Source: Alteromonas profundi
GTDB lineage: Bacteria > Pseudomonadota > Gammaproteobacteria > Enterobacterales > Alteromonadaceae
NCBI RefSeq assembly: GCF_010500865.1
Contig: NZ_JAAAWN010000014.1
Coordinates: forward strand, 1-64,000
Length of the DNA: 64,000 nucleotides
Reading direction: 5' to 3'
Shown one piece after another: positions 36,006 to 45,555 of this stretch (within the stretch, counting starts at the first letter, position 1; the number at the start of each line of letters is the position of its first letter). The notes below the pieces were generated by a model. The model saw only the letters and a program-made list of their open reading frames with translations. It was not told the origin of the DNA and did no database searches. The translations under genes and the position numbers were made by a program.

Positions 36006-37643
36006 ATGATTAAGCTTAACCTTAGTAATCTTCGTGGTGATTTTACCGGTGGTTTAACCGCCGGTATTGTTGCCTTGCCTCTTGCATTAGCATTAGGGGT
36101 AGCGTCTGGGCTTGGGCCTATGGCTGGCTTGTATGGCGCAATCGCAGTAGGTTTTTTTGCTGCGCTATTTGGCGGCACGCCGTCTCAAATTTCCGGGCCA
36201 ACAGGCCCTATGGTTGTTGTATTAGCAGGCTTGTTTGCGAGTTTATCCGGTGATGCGAGCCTTATTTTCACCGCAGTGGTGCTTGCAGGTGTTTTCCAAA
36301 TTGTGTTTGGGGTACTCGGTGTAGGTCAATACATTCGTTTAGTCCCTTACCCGGTCATTTCCGGCTTTATGTCGGGAATTGGCGCTATTATCATTATTTT
36401 GCAATTGGGCCGTCTATTAGGTCACGAGCCTCCAGGCGGTACTATCGGAGCGCTGAGTTACCTACCCACAGCGTTGGCTGACATTAACTTTTATACCCTA
36501 GCCCTAGGGGTGGGAACCTTGGTTATTGCCTATAAATGGCCGCCTGCATTGGGTAAATTTGTGCCGGGCGCGCTAGCGGCGTTAATTATTGGTACCTTAG
36601 TGAGCCTTGCGATTAGTGTTCCTGTGCTTGGTGATATTCCTACTGGCTTACCAAGCTTACATCTACCCGTATTTGACCAAAGTAAAGCGCTACTTATTAT
36701 AGAGGCGGCGTTTATTCTTGCCATATTAGGGGCTATAGATAGCTTGCTTACCTCATTGGTTGCAGACAACATGACACGCACCCGTCATGACAGTAATAGA
36801 GAACTGATTGGTCAAGGTATTGGTAATACAGTAGCAGGCTTAATCGGAGGTATTTCAGGCGCTGGTGCCACTATGCGTACTGTGGTGAATATTCGTAGCG
36901 GCGGTAAATATAATATATCAGGTATGGTGCATGCACTTGTACTGCTCGCTATAGTGTTGGGTTTAAGCCCCTTAGCGGCGCAAATTCCTCATGCTGTACT
37001 TGCCGGAATTCTGGTTAAAGTTGGCTTAGATATTATTGATTGGAGCTACTTAAAACGCGCGCACAAAGGCCCTCGTTGGGATTTTGCGCTTATGCTTACC
37101 GTTTTGGGGTTAACCGTATTTGTTGACCTTATTACTGCCGTGGGTGTGGGTGTTGTTTTTGCCGCGCTCGCGTATGTAAGGCAAATTGCGCAATTACAAA
37201 TTGAGGAACTTAGAAAAATTCCTGAAGCGCTTAACGATCCGAAAGAAAATGCGCTACTAGAAAAGTTAAAGGACAAAGTCACTATATTCAGTTTCGGCGG
37301 TCCTCTAAGTTTCGGCGCTGCAGCTGATGTAGGACATCATGTTCGCGAACGTGTGAAGCCAGGTTCTAAAGTTACCATCCTTGATTTCACCCGAGTGCCA
37401 CTGATGGATGTGTCAGCAGCTATGGCTGTTGAAACGGTTACCTCGGACGCTAAATCTGCAGGCAGACAGCTTGTCATTTGCGGTGCGAATGCTGACGTGA
37501 ACAAGGTATTGGAAAGTATAAACGCCCATCACCCTGAAATCGTCGCCTTTGATAACCTTCATGACGCACTTGTTTATGCAGAAAAGCAGGTAGCAGGAAC
37601 TGATAGCACAAACCCACGCTTTCAAGCCGCCACCCAAGTGTAA
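36006..37643 (+). CDS. SulP family anion transporter, probable bicarbonate importer
   Basis: The 545-residue membrane protein has a SulP/SLC26 core of 10-14 helices (LRGDFTGGLTAGIVALPLALALG, GPTGPMVVVLAG, LLTSLVADNMTRTRHDSNRELIGQGIGN) and a C-terminal STAS domain (VTIFSFGGPLSFGAA, VTILDFTRVPLMDVSAAMAVE). The SulP family includes sulfate and bicarbonate (BicA) transporters; being 11 bases downstream of a carbonic anhydrase points to bicarbonate. Substrate is an inference from context. Confidence 0.9.
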   Translation: MIKLNLSNLRGDFTGGLTAGIVALPLALALGVASGLGPMAGLYGAIAVGFFAALFGGTPSQISGPTGPMVVVLAGLFASLSGDASLIFTAVVLAGVFQIVFGVLGVGQYIRLVPYPVISGFMSGIGAIIIILQLGRLLGHEPPGGTIGALSYLPTALADINFYTLALGVGTLVIAYKWPPALGKFVPGALAALIIGTLVSLAISVPVLGDIPTGLPSLHLPVFDQSKALLIIEAAFILAILGAIDSLLTSLVADNMTRTRHDSNRELIGQGIGNTVAGLIGGISGAGATMRTVVNIRSGGKYNISGMVHALVLLAIVLGLSPLAAQIPHAVLAGILVKVGLDIIDWSYLKRAHKGPRWDFALMLTVLGLTVFVDLITAVGVGVVFAALAYVRQIAQLQIEELRKIPEALNDPKENALLEKLKDKVTIFSFGGPLSFGAAADVGHHVRERVKPGSKVTILDFTRVPLMDVSAAMAVETVTSDAKSAGRQLVICGANADVNKVLESINAHHPEIVAFDNLHDALVYAEKQVAGTDSTNPRFQAATQV

Positions 37644-37672
37644 ATAACCCTTTTGTTCCCATCCCTTTTTGA

Positions 37673-37695
37673 GCCCTCTTATGAGGGCCTTTTTT
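37673..37695 (+). terminator. Terminator after the SulP gene
   Basis: GCCCTC (37673-37678), loop TTAT, GAGGGC (37683-37688), then CCTTTTTTT. It ends the can-sulP unit. Confidence 0.85.
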
Positions 37696-37738
37696 TACCT
37701 AAAATGGCGCGGTGAGATAGCGTGCAAAACAAAAAAAA

Positions 37739-37760
37739 CGTATAAGGCTATCCTTATACG
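37739..37760 (-). terminator. Terminator for the M13 peptidase gene (bidirectional look)
   Basis: CGTATAAGG (37739-37747) and CCTTATACG (37752-37760) form a perfect nine-base stem with a CTAT loop. On the minus strand it is followed by eight T residues (A-run 37731-37738), and on the plus strand by GTTTTTA, so it may act in both directions. Confidence 0.85.
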
Positions 37761-37819
37761 GTTTTTATATTTACACAGGCAAGGTTGTCATAGCCGTTGC
37801 CTTTATGTGAAGTTTTGAA

Positions 37820-39904
37820 TTACCAGATACGTACTCTTTCTTCAGGTGCAAGATACAATTCGTCTTCTGGCTGAACATTAAAAGCTTCATACCATGCATC
37901 ATGATTACGAGGCGCTTGTGCTCTATAGCGACCAGGCGCATGAGTACCGGCACGTAACTGGTTCAGCATGCTTTGCTCGGTACGTTTTTCACGCCATACT
38001 TGTGCCCATGCGAGGAAGAAACGCTGATCGCCAGTAAGCCCGTCAATAACAGGGGCTTCTTTACCGTTTAGGCTAAGTTTATAAGCGTGGTATGCCATTG
38101 CTAGCCCACCTACATCACCAATATTTTCACCTAAGCTATTGCGGCCATTTACGAAGTTTCCTTCTATTGGTTCATATTGACTATATTGGGCAGCGAGCTT
38201 ATCAGCTTTTTCATCGAAAGCTGCTCTATCTGCATCTGTCCACCAATTGCGTTGGATACCATTAGCGTCTGATTTAGAGCCTTGGTCGTCGAAGCCATGG
38301 CCCATCTCATGGCCTATAACCGCGCCAATTGCGCCGTAGTTTACAGCAGGATCTGCATTTGGATCGAAAAATGGCGGTTGAAGTATGGCAGCGGGGAAAA
38401 CAATCTCGTTGAACGAGCTGTTATAGTACGCATTTACCTGTTGTGGCGTCATACCCCAACGCTCACGATCGGTTTTTTCTAACTCTTTATCCACCGATTG
38501 CTGGTGGAAGAAAGAACGTAAATTTCTAACATTGCCAATGAGATCATCAGAACTTATGCTAAGCCCATCAAAGGATTGCCATTCATCTGGGTAGCCAATT
38601 TTAGGATTAAACGCCATTAGTTTTTGTTTGGCATTAGCTTTAGTTTCTTCACCCATCCAATCAAGGCTATCAATACGCTCGTCAAGCGCAGCTCTTAGGT
38701 TTTCAACCAATGCGGCCATTTGTTCTTTTGAGCTTTCTGGAAAGTATTCCTTCACATAAAGCTTGCCGATTGCAAAACCAAGAGATTGTGTACCTGACAT
38801 TTGGCTTACAGCGCGCTTCCAGCGTGGGCGAGGTTCTTTTTGACCGCTTAAGGTAGTGCCGTAAAAGTCGAAGTTGGCCTGGTAAATATCTTGTGATAAT
38901 AAGCCCGCGTTATTTTTAATTGTATGGTAGGTTAAATAGGCCTTCCATTTATCCAAGCTCGTTTCATTGATAATTTCAATGGCATCTTTTACCGGTTGTG
39001 GCTGCGTAATATTAAGTTCTGGAACCTTATATCCCATCTGGGCAAAGTAAGTGTCCCAGTCAAACCCGGGATAGTCATCCGACAACTTGTCACGCTCAAT
39101 CTGGTTAAGAGTAAGATCGCGATCTCTACGCTTTTCCCGTGGCCACTGAATTTCAGCAATCTGGGTTTCAAGAGCAAGAATTTCAGCGGCTTGTTCTGCT
39201 GGGTTTTCTACCTCAGCGAAACCTAACATTTGTTCGATATGTGCTACATAGGCTTCACGGATTTTTACAAAGCGCTCGTCATCACTTAAATAGTAGTCGC
39301 GATCAGGTAGGCCTAGACCACCCACGCCCACACTCAGTTGATACTCATTAGGGTCTAGACGGTTGTACCACATGCTACCATTAATGGGTGAGCTTGCGCC
39401 TGTTAGCCATGCGTTACCGAATACTTCAGTCAGATCTTGTTGTGAGCTTATTTGGCTAATTTCTGAAAGCACATCAGAAATAGGGCTTAACCCTTTTTCA
39501 TTGATGGTATCTACATCCATATAGGCAACGAAGAAGTCATGTACTAACTGCTCATCTTCGGTGAGGGTGTCTTTTTCAAGCAAACTATCAATAATGTTTT
39601 TTACTTGCTTTTCGCTGCGTTCAGCTAAACCAGTGAAGGCACCATAGCGTGTTTTGTCCGCGGGTAACTCGTAATTGTCGTACCATGAGCCACTGGCATA
39701 CATAAAGAAGTCATCGCCAGGTTTGACGTTTTCGTTACGGGCAGATAAATCAACCCCAAAGCTGCCTAATTCAGCTTCATTAGTACCTGCGGTATCAGCC
39801 GTCGCGGCGTGATCTGAGACCTGTTTTTCTGGCGTTTCAGGTTGACTACATCCAAGTAGGCCCAAAGAAGCGGCAACTGCCGCGGCGAGGAGTGTTTTTC
39901 TCAT
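37820..39904 (-). CDS. pepO: M13 family zinc metallopeptidase (neprilysin/PepO-like), lipoprotein
   Basis: The 694-residue enzyme is an M13 peptidase that cleaves short peptides. The zinc site is HEMGH at residues 532-536, with the third ligand in the downstream ENIGDVGG segment, and the substrate motif NAYYNSS lies near residue 491. The N-terminus has a lipoprotein signal with Cys19 in LGLLGC followed by Ser-Gln, so it is probably anchored in the outer membrane facing the periplasm. The upstream DUF482 gene ends one base before its start, indicating cotranscription. The symbol is a family name. Confidence 0.9.
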   Translation of the reverse strand: MRKTLLAAAVAASLGLLGCSQPETPEKQVSDHAATADTAGTNEAELGSFGVDLSARNENVKPGDDFFMYASGSWYDNYELPADKTRYGAFTGLAERSEKQVKNIIDSLLEKDTLTEDEQLVHDFFVAYMDVDTINEKGLSPISDVLSEISQISSQQDLTEVFGNAWLTGASSPINGSMWYNRLDPNEYQLSVGVGGLGLPDRDYYLSDDERFVKIREAYVAHIEQMLGFAEVENPAEQAAEILALETQIAEIQWPREKRRDRDLTLNQIERDKLSDDYPGFDWDTYFAQMGYKVPELNITQPQPVKDAIEIINETSLDKWKAYLTYHTIKNNAGLLSQDIYQANFDFYGTTLSGQKEPRPRWKRAVSQMSGTQSLGFAIGKLYVKEYFPESSKEQMAALVENLRAALDERIDSLDWMGEETKANAKQKLMAFNPKIGYPDEWQSFDGLSISSDDLIGNVRNLRSFFHQQSVDKELEKTDRERWGMTPQQVNAYYNSSFNEIVFPAAILQPPFFDPNADPAVNYGAIGAVIGHEMGHGFDDQGSKSDANGIQRNWWTDADRAAFDEKADKLAAQYSQYEPIEGNFVNGRNSLGENIGDVGGLAMAYHAYKLSLNGKEAPVIDGLTGDQRFFLAWAQVWREKRTEQSMLNQLRAGTHAPGRYRAQAPRNHDAWYEAFNVQPEDELYLAPEERVRIW

Positions 39905-39905
39905 T

Positions 39906-41141
39906 TTATTTTCTCATTGTTGTCGTTGTTGTGTTTGTCCTTAACCCAGAGGCTAAGGGGTCAGAAACACTTGTTGTTTTAAGTTTTGGTGTAAAAAGGC
40001 TATTAAACGGTAAAACATTTCTTGCTTGATTAAAATATTGCGTCATTTGACGAGTATCTTGTTGTAAAAATTCTGCTACAGCTTGTTGAAAGGCCGGATG
40101 GAAAAGCAAATGTTGTGATTGGCAATAAATAGGCTCGAAGCCTCTTAATAATTTGTGTTCGCCTTGCGTACCAGGGTTAAAAAGGGGAAGACGATGCAAA
40201 ATAGCAAATTTGATACCTTCGAAGTAACAGGCTGCGAAGTGTAGACCATCAATCTCTTTTAGCGTCCCCCAGTAACGACCATATAGCCCAGCGTCGTTAA
40301 ATAAAAATAAGGCGCAAGCAACCGGTATTTCATTTTCATATGCGGTTACAAATAACAGGTTCTCTGCCATTGTGGAACATAATTGCTCGAAGAAGTCTTG
40401 GTTTAAATAGCCTAGGTGACCGCTACGTTTTAAGTATGTGGCTTGATAACATTTCACAAAAAAGGCCACTACCTCGCTATCAATTTCCTCGGCTGAGGTA
40501 TGAGTAAAGGTAATACCTGCTTCACGAATTCGTTTTTCAGTCTTTCTGATCTCCTTACGCTTTCTTGCTGTTAGCACAGTAAGGAAGTCGTCGAAGGTAT
40601 CGTAATCATAATTGTGCCACTGAAATTGCACAGCATAGCGAGTTAACACGTTTTTTGATAATGATAAGTGCGCTTGGGAGGCTGAATCAGTAAACAGCCA
40701 ATGCATAGAAGATACAACGCCATTGTCGTAGGCTTCGATGGCCGTCTGAATACGAGAAAGGAGTACGGGAGTTAACGGGTAATCCCGCTTTACCAGCATC
40801 CGAGCGCCAGTGACAGGTGTAAATGGGATCGCCGCTACCCATTTGGGGTAGTAGCTAATTCCATGCTGGTGATAGGCGTTGGCCCAACCTTGATCGAAAA
40901 CGTATTCGCCATAACTGTGGGTTTTTAGATAGCCCGGAACAAGTAAGACAATTTGGTGGTTTTCTTTAACCACAATATGCATAGGTTGCCAGCCAGAAGC
41001 GCTATTGCAACATTCACTTTGTTCTAGCGCATTTAGAAACGCGTGGCGCAAAAATGGACCTTCACCCTCTGAAAGTGCATCCCAGTCTGTGGGGGCTATA
41101 TCAGAAATTCGATGTACAATACTTACTTGGCTATTTGTCAT
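39906..41141 (-). CDS. DUF482/FemAB-like GNAT protein (peptidoglycan-type acyltransferase)
   Basis: The 411-residue product belongs to the FemAB_like/DUF482 family (PF04339-type), with a double GNAT fold. Recognisable stretches include LSEGEGPFLRHAFLNALE at the start, QGWANAYHQHGISYYPKW, FHSLF-like internal blocks such as FQWHNYDYDTFDDFL, and GTQGEHKLLRGFEP near the C-terminus. Its real substrate is not known; peptidoglycan biosynthesis or recognition has been proposed by name only. It is directly upstream of the M13 peptidase in the same direction. Confidence 0.82.
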   Translation of the reverse strand: MTNSQVSIVHRISDIAPTDWDALSEGEGPFLRHAFLNALEQSECCNSASGWQPMHIVVKENHQIVLLVPGYLKTHSYGEYVFDQGWANAYHQHGISYYPKWVAAIPFTPVTGARMLVKRDYPLTPVLLSRIQTAIEAYDNGVVSSMHWLFTDSASQAHLSLSKNVLTRYAVQFQWHNYDYDTFDDFLTVLTARKRKEIRKTEKRIREAGITFTHTSAEEIDSEVVAFFVKCYQATYLKRSGHLGYLNQDFFEQLCSTMAENLLFVTAYENEIPVACALFLFNDAGLYGRYWGTLKEIDGLHFAACYFEGIKFAILHRLPLFNPGTQGEHKLLRGFEPIYCQSQHLLFHPAFQQAVAEFLQQDTRQMTQYFNQARNVLPFNSLFTPKLKTTSVSDPLASGLRTNTTTTTMRK

Positions 41142-41241
41142 TAATACGGCTTTATACTGAAGTGGGCAAGACTAAACACTATCATTGTCGATACAATAGC
41201 AGCATACAGTAAAACAATGAACATAGTTGATAGGGTCTACA

Positions 41242-41691
41242 GTGTCAGACTTTGACAGAAAACTCATTACAGACGCGATTACTCGCATGCTTGCAAGACG
41301 AGAGCATAGCTATAACGAAATTTGCCAAAAACTTTCGTTAAAGGGGATAGAAAACGAAGACTTTATCCCCATTTTAGAAGAATTCAAGCAAGCCAACATC
41401 CAGTGTAATAGGCGTTTCGCTGAAAGCCGCGCCAGAGCGCTTTATTTAAAAGGCGCTGGGCCGCGCAAAATAAAACTCGATTTACAGCAACATGGTGTTG
41501 ATGAAGCCGATACCGAAGCCGCGTTTAATGAGATTCAGCCAGATTGGTTTGCGGCAGCGCATAAAGTAAAAGTAAAAAAATTTGGTGCCGACAAAGCAAC
41601 CGACTTTAAACGTGCGATGAAGCAAAAACAGTTTTTACAATACCGCGGTTTTTACCACGAACATATTGAGTTTGCCGTGAACGGGGAATAA
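41242..41691 (+). CDS. recX: RecX, RecA regulator
   Basis: RecX limits RecA filament growth. The 149-residue helical protein has the family's three repeats: DAITRMLARREHSYNEICQKL at the start, ALYLKGAGPRKIKLDLQQHGV in the middle and DFKRAMKQKQFLQYRGF at the end. I place the start at GTG 41242; an in-frame TTG at 41227 is possible. recA usually precedes recX, but here the upstream gene is the oppositely oriented DUF482 gene, so recX has its own promoter region (41142-41241). alaS follows, as is usual. Confidence 0.92.
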   Translation: MSDFDRKLITDAITRMLARREHSYNEICQKLSLKGIENEDFIPILEEFKQANIQCNRRFAESRARALYLKGAGPRKIKLDLQQHGVDEADTEAAFNEIQPDWFAAAHKVKVKKFGADKATDFKRAMKQKQFLQYRGFYHEHIEFAVNGE

Positions 41692-41714
41692 TCGCCGTTT
41701 TTCTGCAAATTACC

Positions 41715-41734
41715 GCCACAAAGGTGGCATTTTT
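41715..41734 (+). terminator. Terminator after recX
   Basis: GCCAC (41715-41719), loop AAAG, GTGGC (41724-41728), then ATTTTT. A short stem, but correctly placed between recX and alaS. Confidence 0.65.
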
Positions 41735-41872
41735 ATTGGCTGGCATACTGCACCGCACTTAACAAAAAAGTGACATTCGTGGTATTGTTGAGCACCTCCG
41801 TGCGGCGTTATTGGCAATTTGAGCTGGCTGCATCGCACTTTTATTAATTGTATTAAGGAAGTTAGGTTTTCA

Positions 41873-44470
41873 ATGACATTATCAACTGCTGACTTACGCC
41901 AAAAGTTTTTCGATTATTTTAAAAGTCATGGCCATCAGACCGTCTCAAGTTCGTCCCTGGTGCCGGCAGATGATCCTACGCTCCTGTTTACCAACGCGGG
42001 CATGAATCAGTTTAAAGACACTTTCTTAGGTACTGAAAAGCGTAGTTATACCCGCGCGGTATCCTCACAGCGATGCGTACGCGCAGGGGGAAAGCACAAT
42101 GATCTGGAAAACGTAGGCTATACCGCACGCCACCATACGTTTTTCGAAATGCTCGGTAATTTTAGTTTCGGTGACTATTTCAAAAAAGAAGCAATTACTT
42201 TTGCGTGGAACTTTTTAACCCAAGAATTGCAACTGCCGAAAGAGAAGCTTCTGGTCACGGTGTATTCTGAAGACGATGAAGCTTTCGATATTTGGGAAAA
42301 TTTTATTGGGGTACCAAAAGAAAAGATCATTCGTATAAGTACCTCGGATAACTTCTGGTCAATGGGCGATACAGGGCCGTGTGGCCCTTGCTCTGAAATA
42401 TTTTATGATCATGGCGAACATATCTGGGGTGGCCCTCCTGGTACGCCTGAAGAAGACGGTGATCGTTTCATTGAAATCTGGAACCTTGTTTTCATGCAAT
42501 ATAATAAACAAGCTGACGGTACTATGGAACCTTTGCCTAAGCCTTCGATAGATACAGGCATGGGGCTTGAGCGTATTTCAGCGATATTGCAAAACGTTCA
42601 CAGTAATTACGAGATTGACCTGTTTCAGAACCTTATAAAAGCTGCCGCTGAGATAGTGGGCACCGACGATTTGCATAATAAGTCGCTGCGTGTAATTGCC
42701 GATCATATTCGTTCTTGTAGTTTCCTTATTTGTGATGGTGTGATGCCCTCGAATGAAGGTCGCGGCTATGTGCTACGCCGTATTATCCGCCGAGCGGTAA
42801 GACACGGGAATAAAATGGGTGCCGAGGACATTTTCTTCTACAAATTGGTTGCGGCGCTAAGTGAGGAAATGGGGGCGGCATATCCCGAGTTGGTTGATCA
42901 ACGTCCAGTTATCGAAAAAGTACTAAAAGTTGAAGAAGAACAATTTAGTAAAACGCTGGCACGCGGTATGGCAATGCTAAATGATACGCTTGAATCGTTA
43001 GAAGGGGATACCATTCCAGGTGATGTGGTATTTAAACTTTACGATACCTATGGTTTTCCTACCGATTTAACCAATGATGTGGCCCGCGAACACGACCTTA
43101 ATATCGACGTTGAAGGCTTTGAAGCCGCTATGCAGGCGCAGCGCGCTAGAGCGCAGCAAGCCAGTAACTTTGGTGCAGACTACAACGACAAACTCGTGAT
43201 TGAACATCAAACCTCGTTCACCGGCTATAGCGATATTGAAGGTCAAGCCGAAGTTGTAGAACTTATTGCAGATAATGCATTTTGTGAACGTTTACAGGAC
43301 GGACAAGAAGGCGTAGTCGTTCTTGATAGTACGCCTTTTTATGCAGAAAGCGGTGGCCAGGCGGGAGATAAAGGTATATTGCGGGTGGCAAATGGTGAGT
43401 TTATTGTCACCGATACCCAGAAAATGGGGAACGCATTTGCACACAAAGGCAAAGTAAAAGGCACCATTAATAAAGGCGATACCGCCACCGCCGCCATTGA
43501 TAGTAGTAACCGTGAAGCGGTGAAGAAGAACCACAGCGCTACGCATTTATTGCATGCTGCCTTAAGAGAAATTCTAGGCGAGCACGTTACGCAGAAGGGC
43601 TCCCTAGTTGAAGCCACTCGTATGCGTTTTGACTTTTCGCACTATGAAGCACTTACTACCGATCAAATTGCGCTTATCGAGCGCAGAGTGAACGAAGAAG
43701 TACGCGCTAATCACGTGCTTAAAACTCAGCTTATGGGGCTGGAAGAGGCAAAAGCATCGGGTGCTATGGCCTTGTTTGGTGAGAAGTACGATGAGAAAGT
43801 GCGCGTGGTGACTATGGGGCCATTCTCAGTAGAGTTATGTGGTGGGACCCATGTAAACAGTACAGGCGAAATAGGCTTGTTTAAAATTGTCACTGAAGCG
43901 GGCATTGCCTCGGGGGTTAGACGTATAGAAGCGATAACCGGGGAACACGCGGTTAACCACGTACAAAAACAGCAAGAAGCCCTCGCAGAAATTGCAGCTT
44001 TACTTAAAACTGACACTCAAAATGTAGTGGAACGGGTAGTTTCATTGCAAAATCATACTAAAGAACTAGAAAAATCACTTACTTCTGCGAAACAAAAACT
44101 GGCGAGTCAGCAAGGCGCTGATATGCTTAATAGTGTAGTAGAAGTAAATGGCACCAAGGTATTGATTGCCAAGCTAGAAGGTGTTGAGTCTAAGTCATTG
44201 CGTGGCATGATGGATGACATAAAGAACCGAATTGGCGAAGGGATCGTAGTACTAGGTGTAGCAAACGATGCAAAAGTGAATCTTATTGTAGGCGTAACCA
44301 AAGGGTTAACAAGCAAAGTGAAAGCCGGTGAGTTGGTAAACTTTGTTGCAGCACAAGTCGGTGGCAAGGGCGGTGGTCGTCCTGATATGGCACAGGCGGG
44401 CGGCGATAAGCCCGAGAACCTAGGCGCAGCGCTAGATTCAGTTAACGCTTGGCTAGAAGATAAGCTATAA
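41873..44470 (+). CDS. alaS: AlaS, alanyl-tRNA synthetase
   Basis: AlaS charges tRNA-Ala. The 865-residue enzyme has the class II core ([26 protein letters not shown]), the editing domain metal site ([17 protein letters not shown] and CGGTHV), and the C-terminal C-Ala domain. I choose the ATG at 41873 after TAAGGAAG; the frame is open for 18 more codons upstream but those are not conserved. csrA follows after 134 bases. No lysC lies between alaS and csrA, unlike in Vibrio. Confidence 0.98.
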   Translation: MTLSTADLRQKFFDYFKSHGHQTVSSSSLVPADDPTLLFTNAGMNQFKDTFLGTEKRSYTRAVSSQRCVRAGGKHNDLENVGYTARHHTFFEMLGNFSFGDYFKKEAITFAWNFLTQELQLPKEKLLVTVYSEDDEAFDIWENFIGVPKEKIIRISTSDNFWSMGDTGPCGPCSEIFYDHGEHIWGGPPGTPEEDGDRFIEIWNLVFMQYNKQADGTMEPLPKPSIDTGMGLERISAILQNVHSNYEIDLFQNLIKAAAEIVGTDDLHNKSLRVIADHIRSCSFLICDGVMPSNEGRGYVLRRIIRRAVRHGNKMGAEDIFFYKLVAALSEEMGAAYPELVDQRPVIEKVLKVEEEQFSKTLARGMAMLNDTLESLEGDTIPGDVVFKLYDTYGFPTDLTNDVAREHDLNIDVEGFEAAMQAQRARAQQASNFGADYNDKLVIEHQTSFTGYSDIEGQAEVVELIADNAFCERLQDGQEGVVVLDSTPFYAESGGQAGDKGILRVANGEFIVTDTQKMGNAFAHKGKVKGTINKGDTATAAIDSSNREAVKKNHSATHLLHAALREILGEHVTQKGSLVEATRMRFDFSHYEALTTDQIALIERRVNEEVRANHVLKTQLMGLEEAKASGAMALFGEKYDEKVRVVTMGPFSVELCGGTHVNSTGEIGLFKIVTEAGIASGVRRIEAITGEHAVNHVQKQQEALAEIAALLKTDTQNVVERVVSLQNHTKELEKSLTSAKQKLASQQGADMLNSVVEVNGTKVLIAKLEGVESKSLRGMMDDIKNRIGEGIVVLGVANDAKVNLIVGVTKGLTSKVKAGELVNFVAAQVGGKGGGRPDMAQAGGDKPENLGAALDSVNAWLEDKL

Positions 44471-44566
44471 TCACCGGGTAGTATGCAGTAAGTTTTTGAA
44501 GTGACACAAAAACACGGAATTGCTGCTGCCGCTGTCGGGTCGTGCCGGCATCGCGGCGAACTAATG

Positions 44567-44597
44567 AAGGATACGTTAAGTATAGAAGGAACAGGAG
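44567..44597 (+). promoter_or_regulatory. GGA motifs in the csrA leader (CsrA autoregulation site)
   Basis: AAGGA occurs at 44567-44571 and 44586-44590, and ACAGGAGC at 44591-44598 covers the ribosome site. CsrA binds GGA motifs, preferring ACAGGA-type sequences, and represses its own mRNA in E. coli in this manner. Confidence 0.55.
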
Positions 44598-44604
44598 CAA
44601 GCGA

Positions 44605-44796
44605 ATGCTTATTTTGACTCGTCGAGTTGGTGAAACACTTATGGTTGGTGACGATGTGACTGTTACCGTTTTGGGTGTTAAAGGGAATCAGGTTCGAATT
44701 GGTGTTAATGCGCCAAAGGAAGTATCTGTGCACCGTGAAGAGATTTATATGCGTATTCAAGCGGAGAAGGGCGGTCAGTCCGAAACTTCAGAATAA
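44605..44796 (+). CDS. csrA: CsrA, global post-transcriptional regulator
   Basis: CsrA is a small RNA-binding dimer controlling motility, carbon storage and biofilm mRNAs. The 63-residue product begins [18 protein letters not shown] and has the conserved RNA-binding edges LTRR near the N-terminus and VHREEIY in the second part. The ATG at 44605 follows AGGAG; the frame extends upstream but the family start is clear. alaS-csrA-tRNA-Ser-tRNA-Arg is the order seen also in E. coli. Confidence 0.97.
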   Translation: MLILTRRVGETLMVGDDVTVTVLGVKGNQVRIGVNAPKEVSVHREEIYMRIQAEKGGQSETSE

Positions 44797-44839
44797 GCAA
44801 TTGCTTCACAAATAAAAAAGGCAGCAAAACGCCTAACGT

Positions 44840-44867
44840 CATTCAGTAGTGACGCTTTTACTGAATG
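44840..44867 (+). other. Hairpin after csrA without a T-run
   Basis: CATTCAGTA (44840-44848) and TACTGAATG (44859-44867) form a perfect nine-base stem with a ten-base loop. It sits before the true terminator at 44891 and may protect the 3' end of the csrA message. Confidence 0.55.
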
Positions 44868-44890
44868 GAGCAAGATGTTTTGTTGTAACG

Positions 44891-44920
44891 AACGGTCCTA
44901 TTTTTGGGCCGTTTTCTTTT
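44891..44920 (+). terminator. Terminator after csrA
   Basis: AACGGTCC (44891-44898) and GGGCCGTT (44906-44913) form an eight-base stem with one T:G pair, followed by TTCTTTTTCT. Confidence 0.8.
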
Positions 44921-45383
44921 TCTGGCTATATGAATACCTTAACTTTATTTCTCATGGCTCTTAGCATCTGAGTGAAACGCTCCGTCTTTACTAGACGGAC
45001 TTTGTTTGAATTTTTTTAGCTTTTCATAAGCAGGTGTCGGTGTTTTATTCGCTTCGCCATGCTTGCCTCTAGCCATCTCCAGCGCATATTAAAAAGCCCC
45101 GACCACCAAGGGAAAACTGTAATTTTGTCAGCCTGAAAAGAGAGACCAATCGGTCAGGGAAGACACTTTACCGTTAGGTGCTAAGCAGAATGTTGGCCTT
45201 TTTTCGTGAGATGAAAAAATAAATTTAAAACTTTTTAGGTTTTTTAGCATATTAACTAATATGTCTCGTTAGCGTCGTTATTTTTTGGCTCATTGTTTTT
45301 TGCTCGCCGAATGAGCAAAAAACGTGTTTTTTGAACGATTTGTTCAAAATCTCAGCGAGTAAACATTTTTCTATAAAAAAGGT
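44921..45383. other. Gene-free AT-rich region with several inverted repeats
   Basis: No family-like protein or tRNA was found here. Visible structure: GACC-AATC-GGTC (near 45149); CATATTA-AC-TAATATG (45248-45263); GTTTTTTGCTC/GAGCAAAAAAC (45295-45323), which competes with GCTCATT/AATGAGC (45288-45294 and 45310-45316); and TTTTGAAC/GTTCAAAA (45329-45349). The last ones lie directly before the tRNA promoter. Confidence 0.5.
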
Positions 45384-45411
45384 TTGACTCCGGCCAATGA
45401 ATCCGTAAAAT
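45384..45411 (+). promoter_or_regulatory. Promoter of the tRNA-Ser/tRNA-Arg unit
   Basis: TTGACT (45384-45389), a 16-base spacer, TAAAAT (45406-45411), then GCAGCCCC. The GC-rich discriminator after the -10 is typical of stable-RNA promoters under stringent control. The tRNA-Ser gene begins 14 bases after the -10. Confidence 0.72.
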
Positions 45412-45425
45412 GCAGCCCCACTTAA

Positions 45426-45518
<93 letters not shown>

Positions 45519-45555
45519 ATTCGTTGATAGTGGCGGTCGACAAAAAGTTTATTGC

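Noticed and set aside
41142..41241. LexA box before recX
   Set aside because: No CTG-N10-CAG of acceptable quality; only an unrelated ATTGT/ACAAT palindrome.
44471..44604. Remnant of lysC between alaS and csrA
   Set aside because: Vibrio has lysC here, but no frame in these 134 bases resembles aspartokinase.
44107..44760. Minus-strand frame of 217 codons opposite alaS and csrA
   Set aside because: It is antisense to two highly conserved genes and has no family features.
45080..45125. Minus-strand terminator-like run (AAAAAGCCCCGACC)
   Set aside because: The T-run exists on the minus strand but only a three-base stem can be drawn and there is no minus-strand gene to end.
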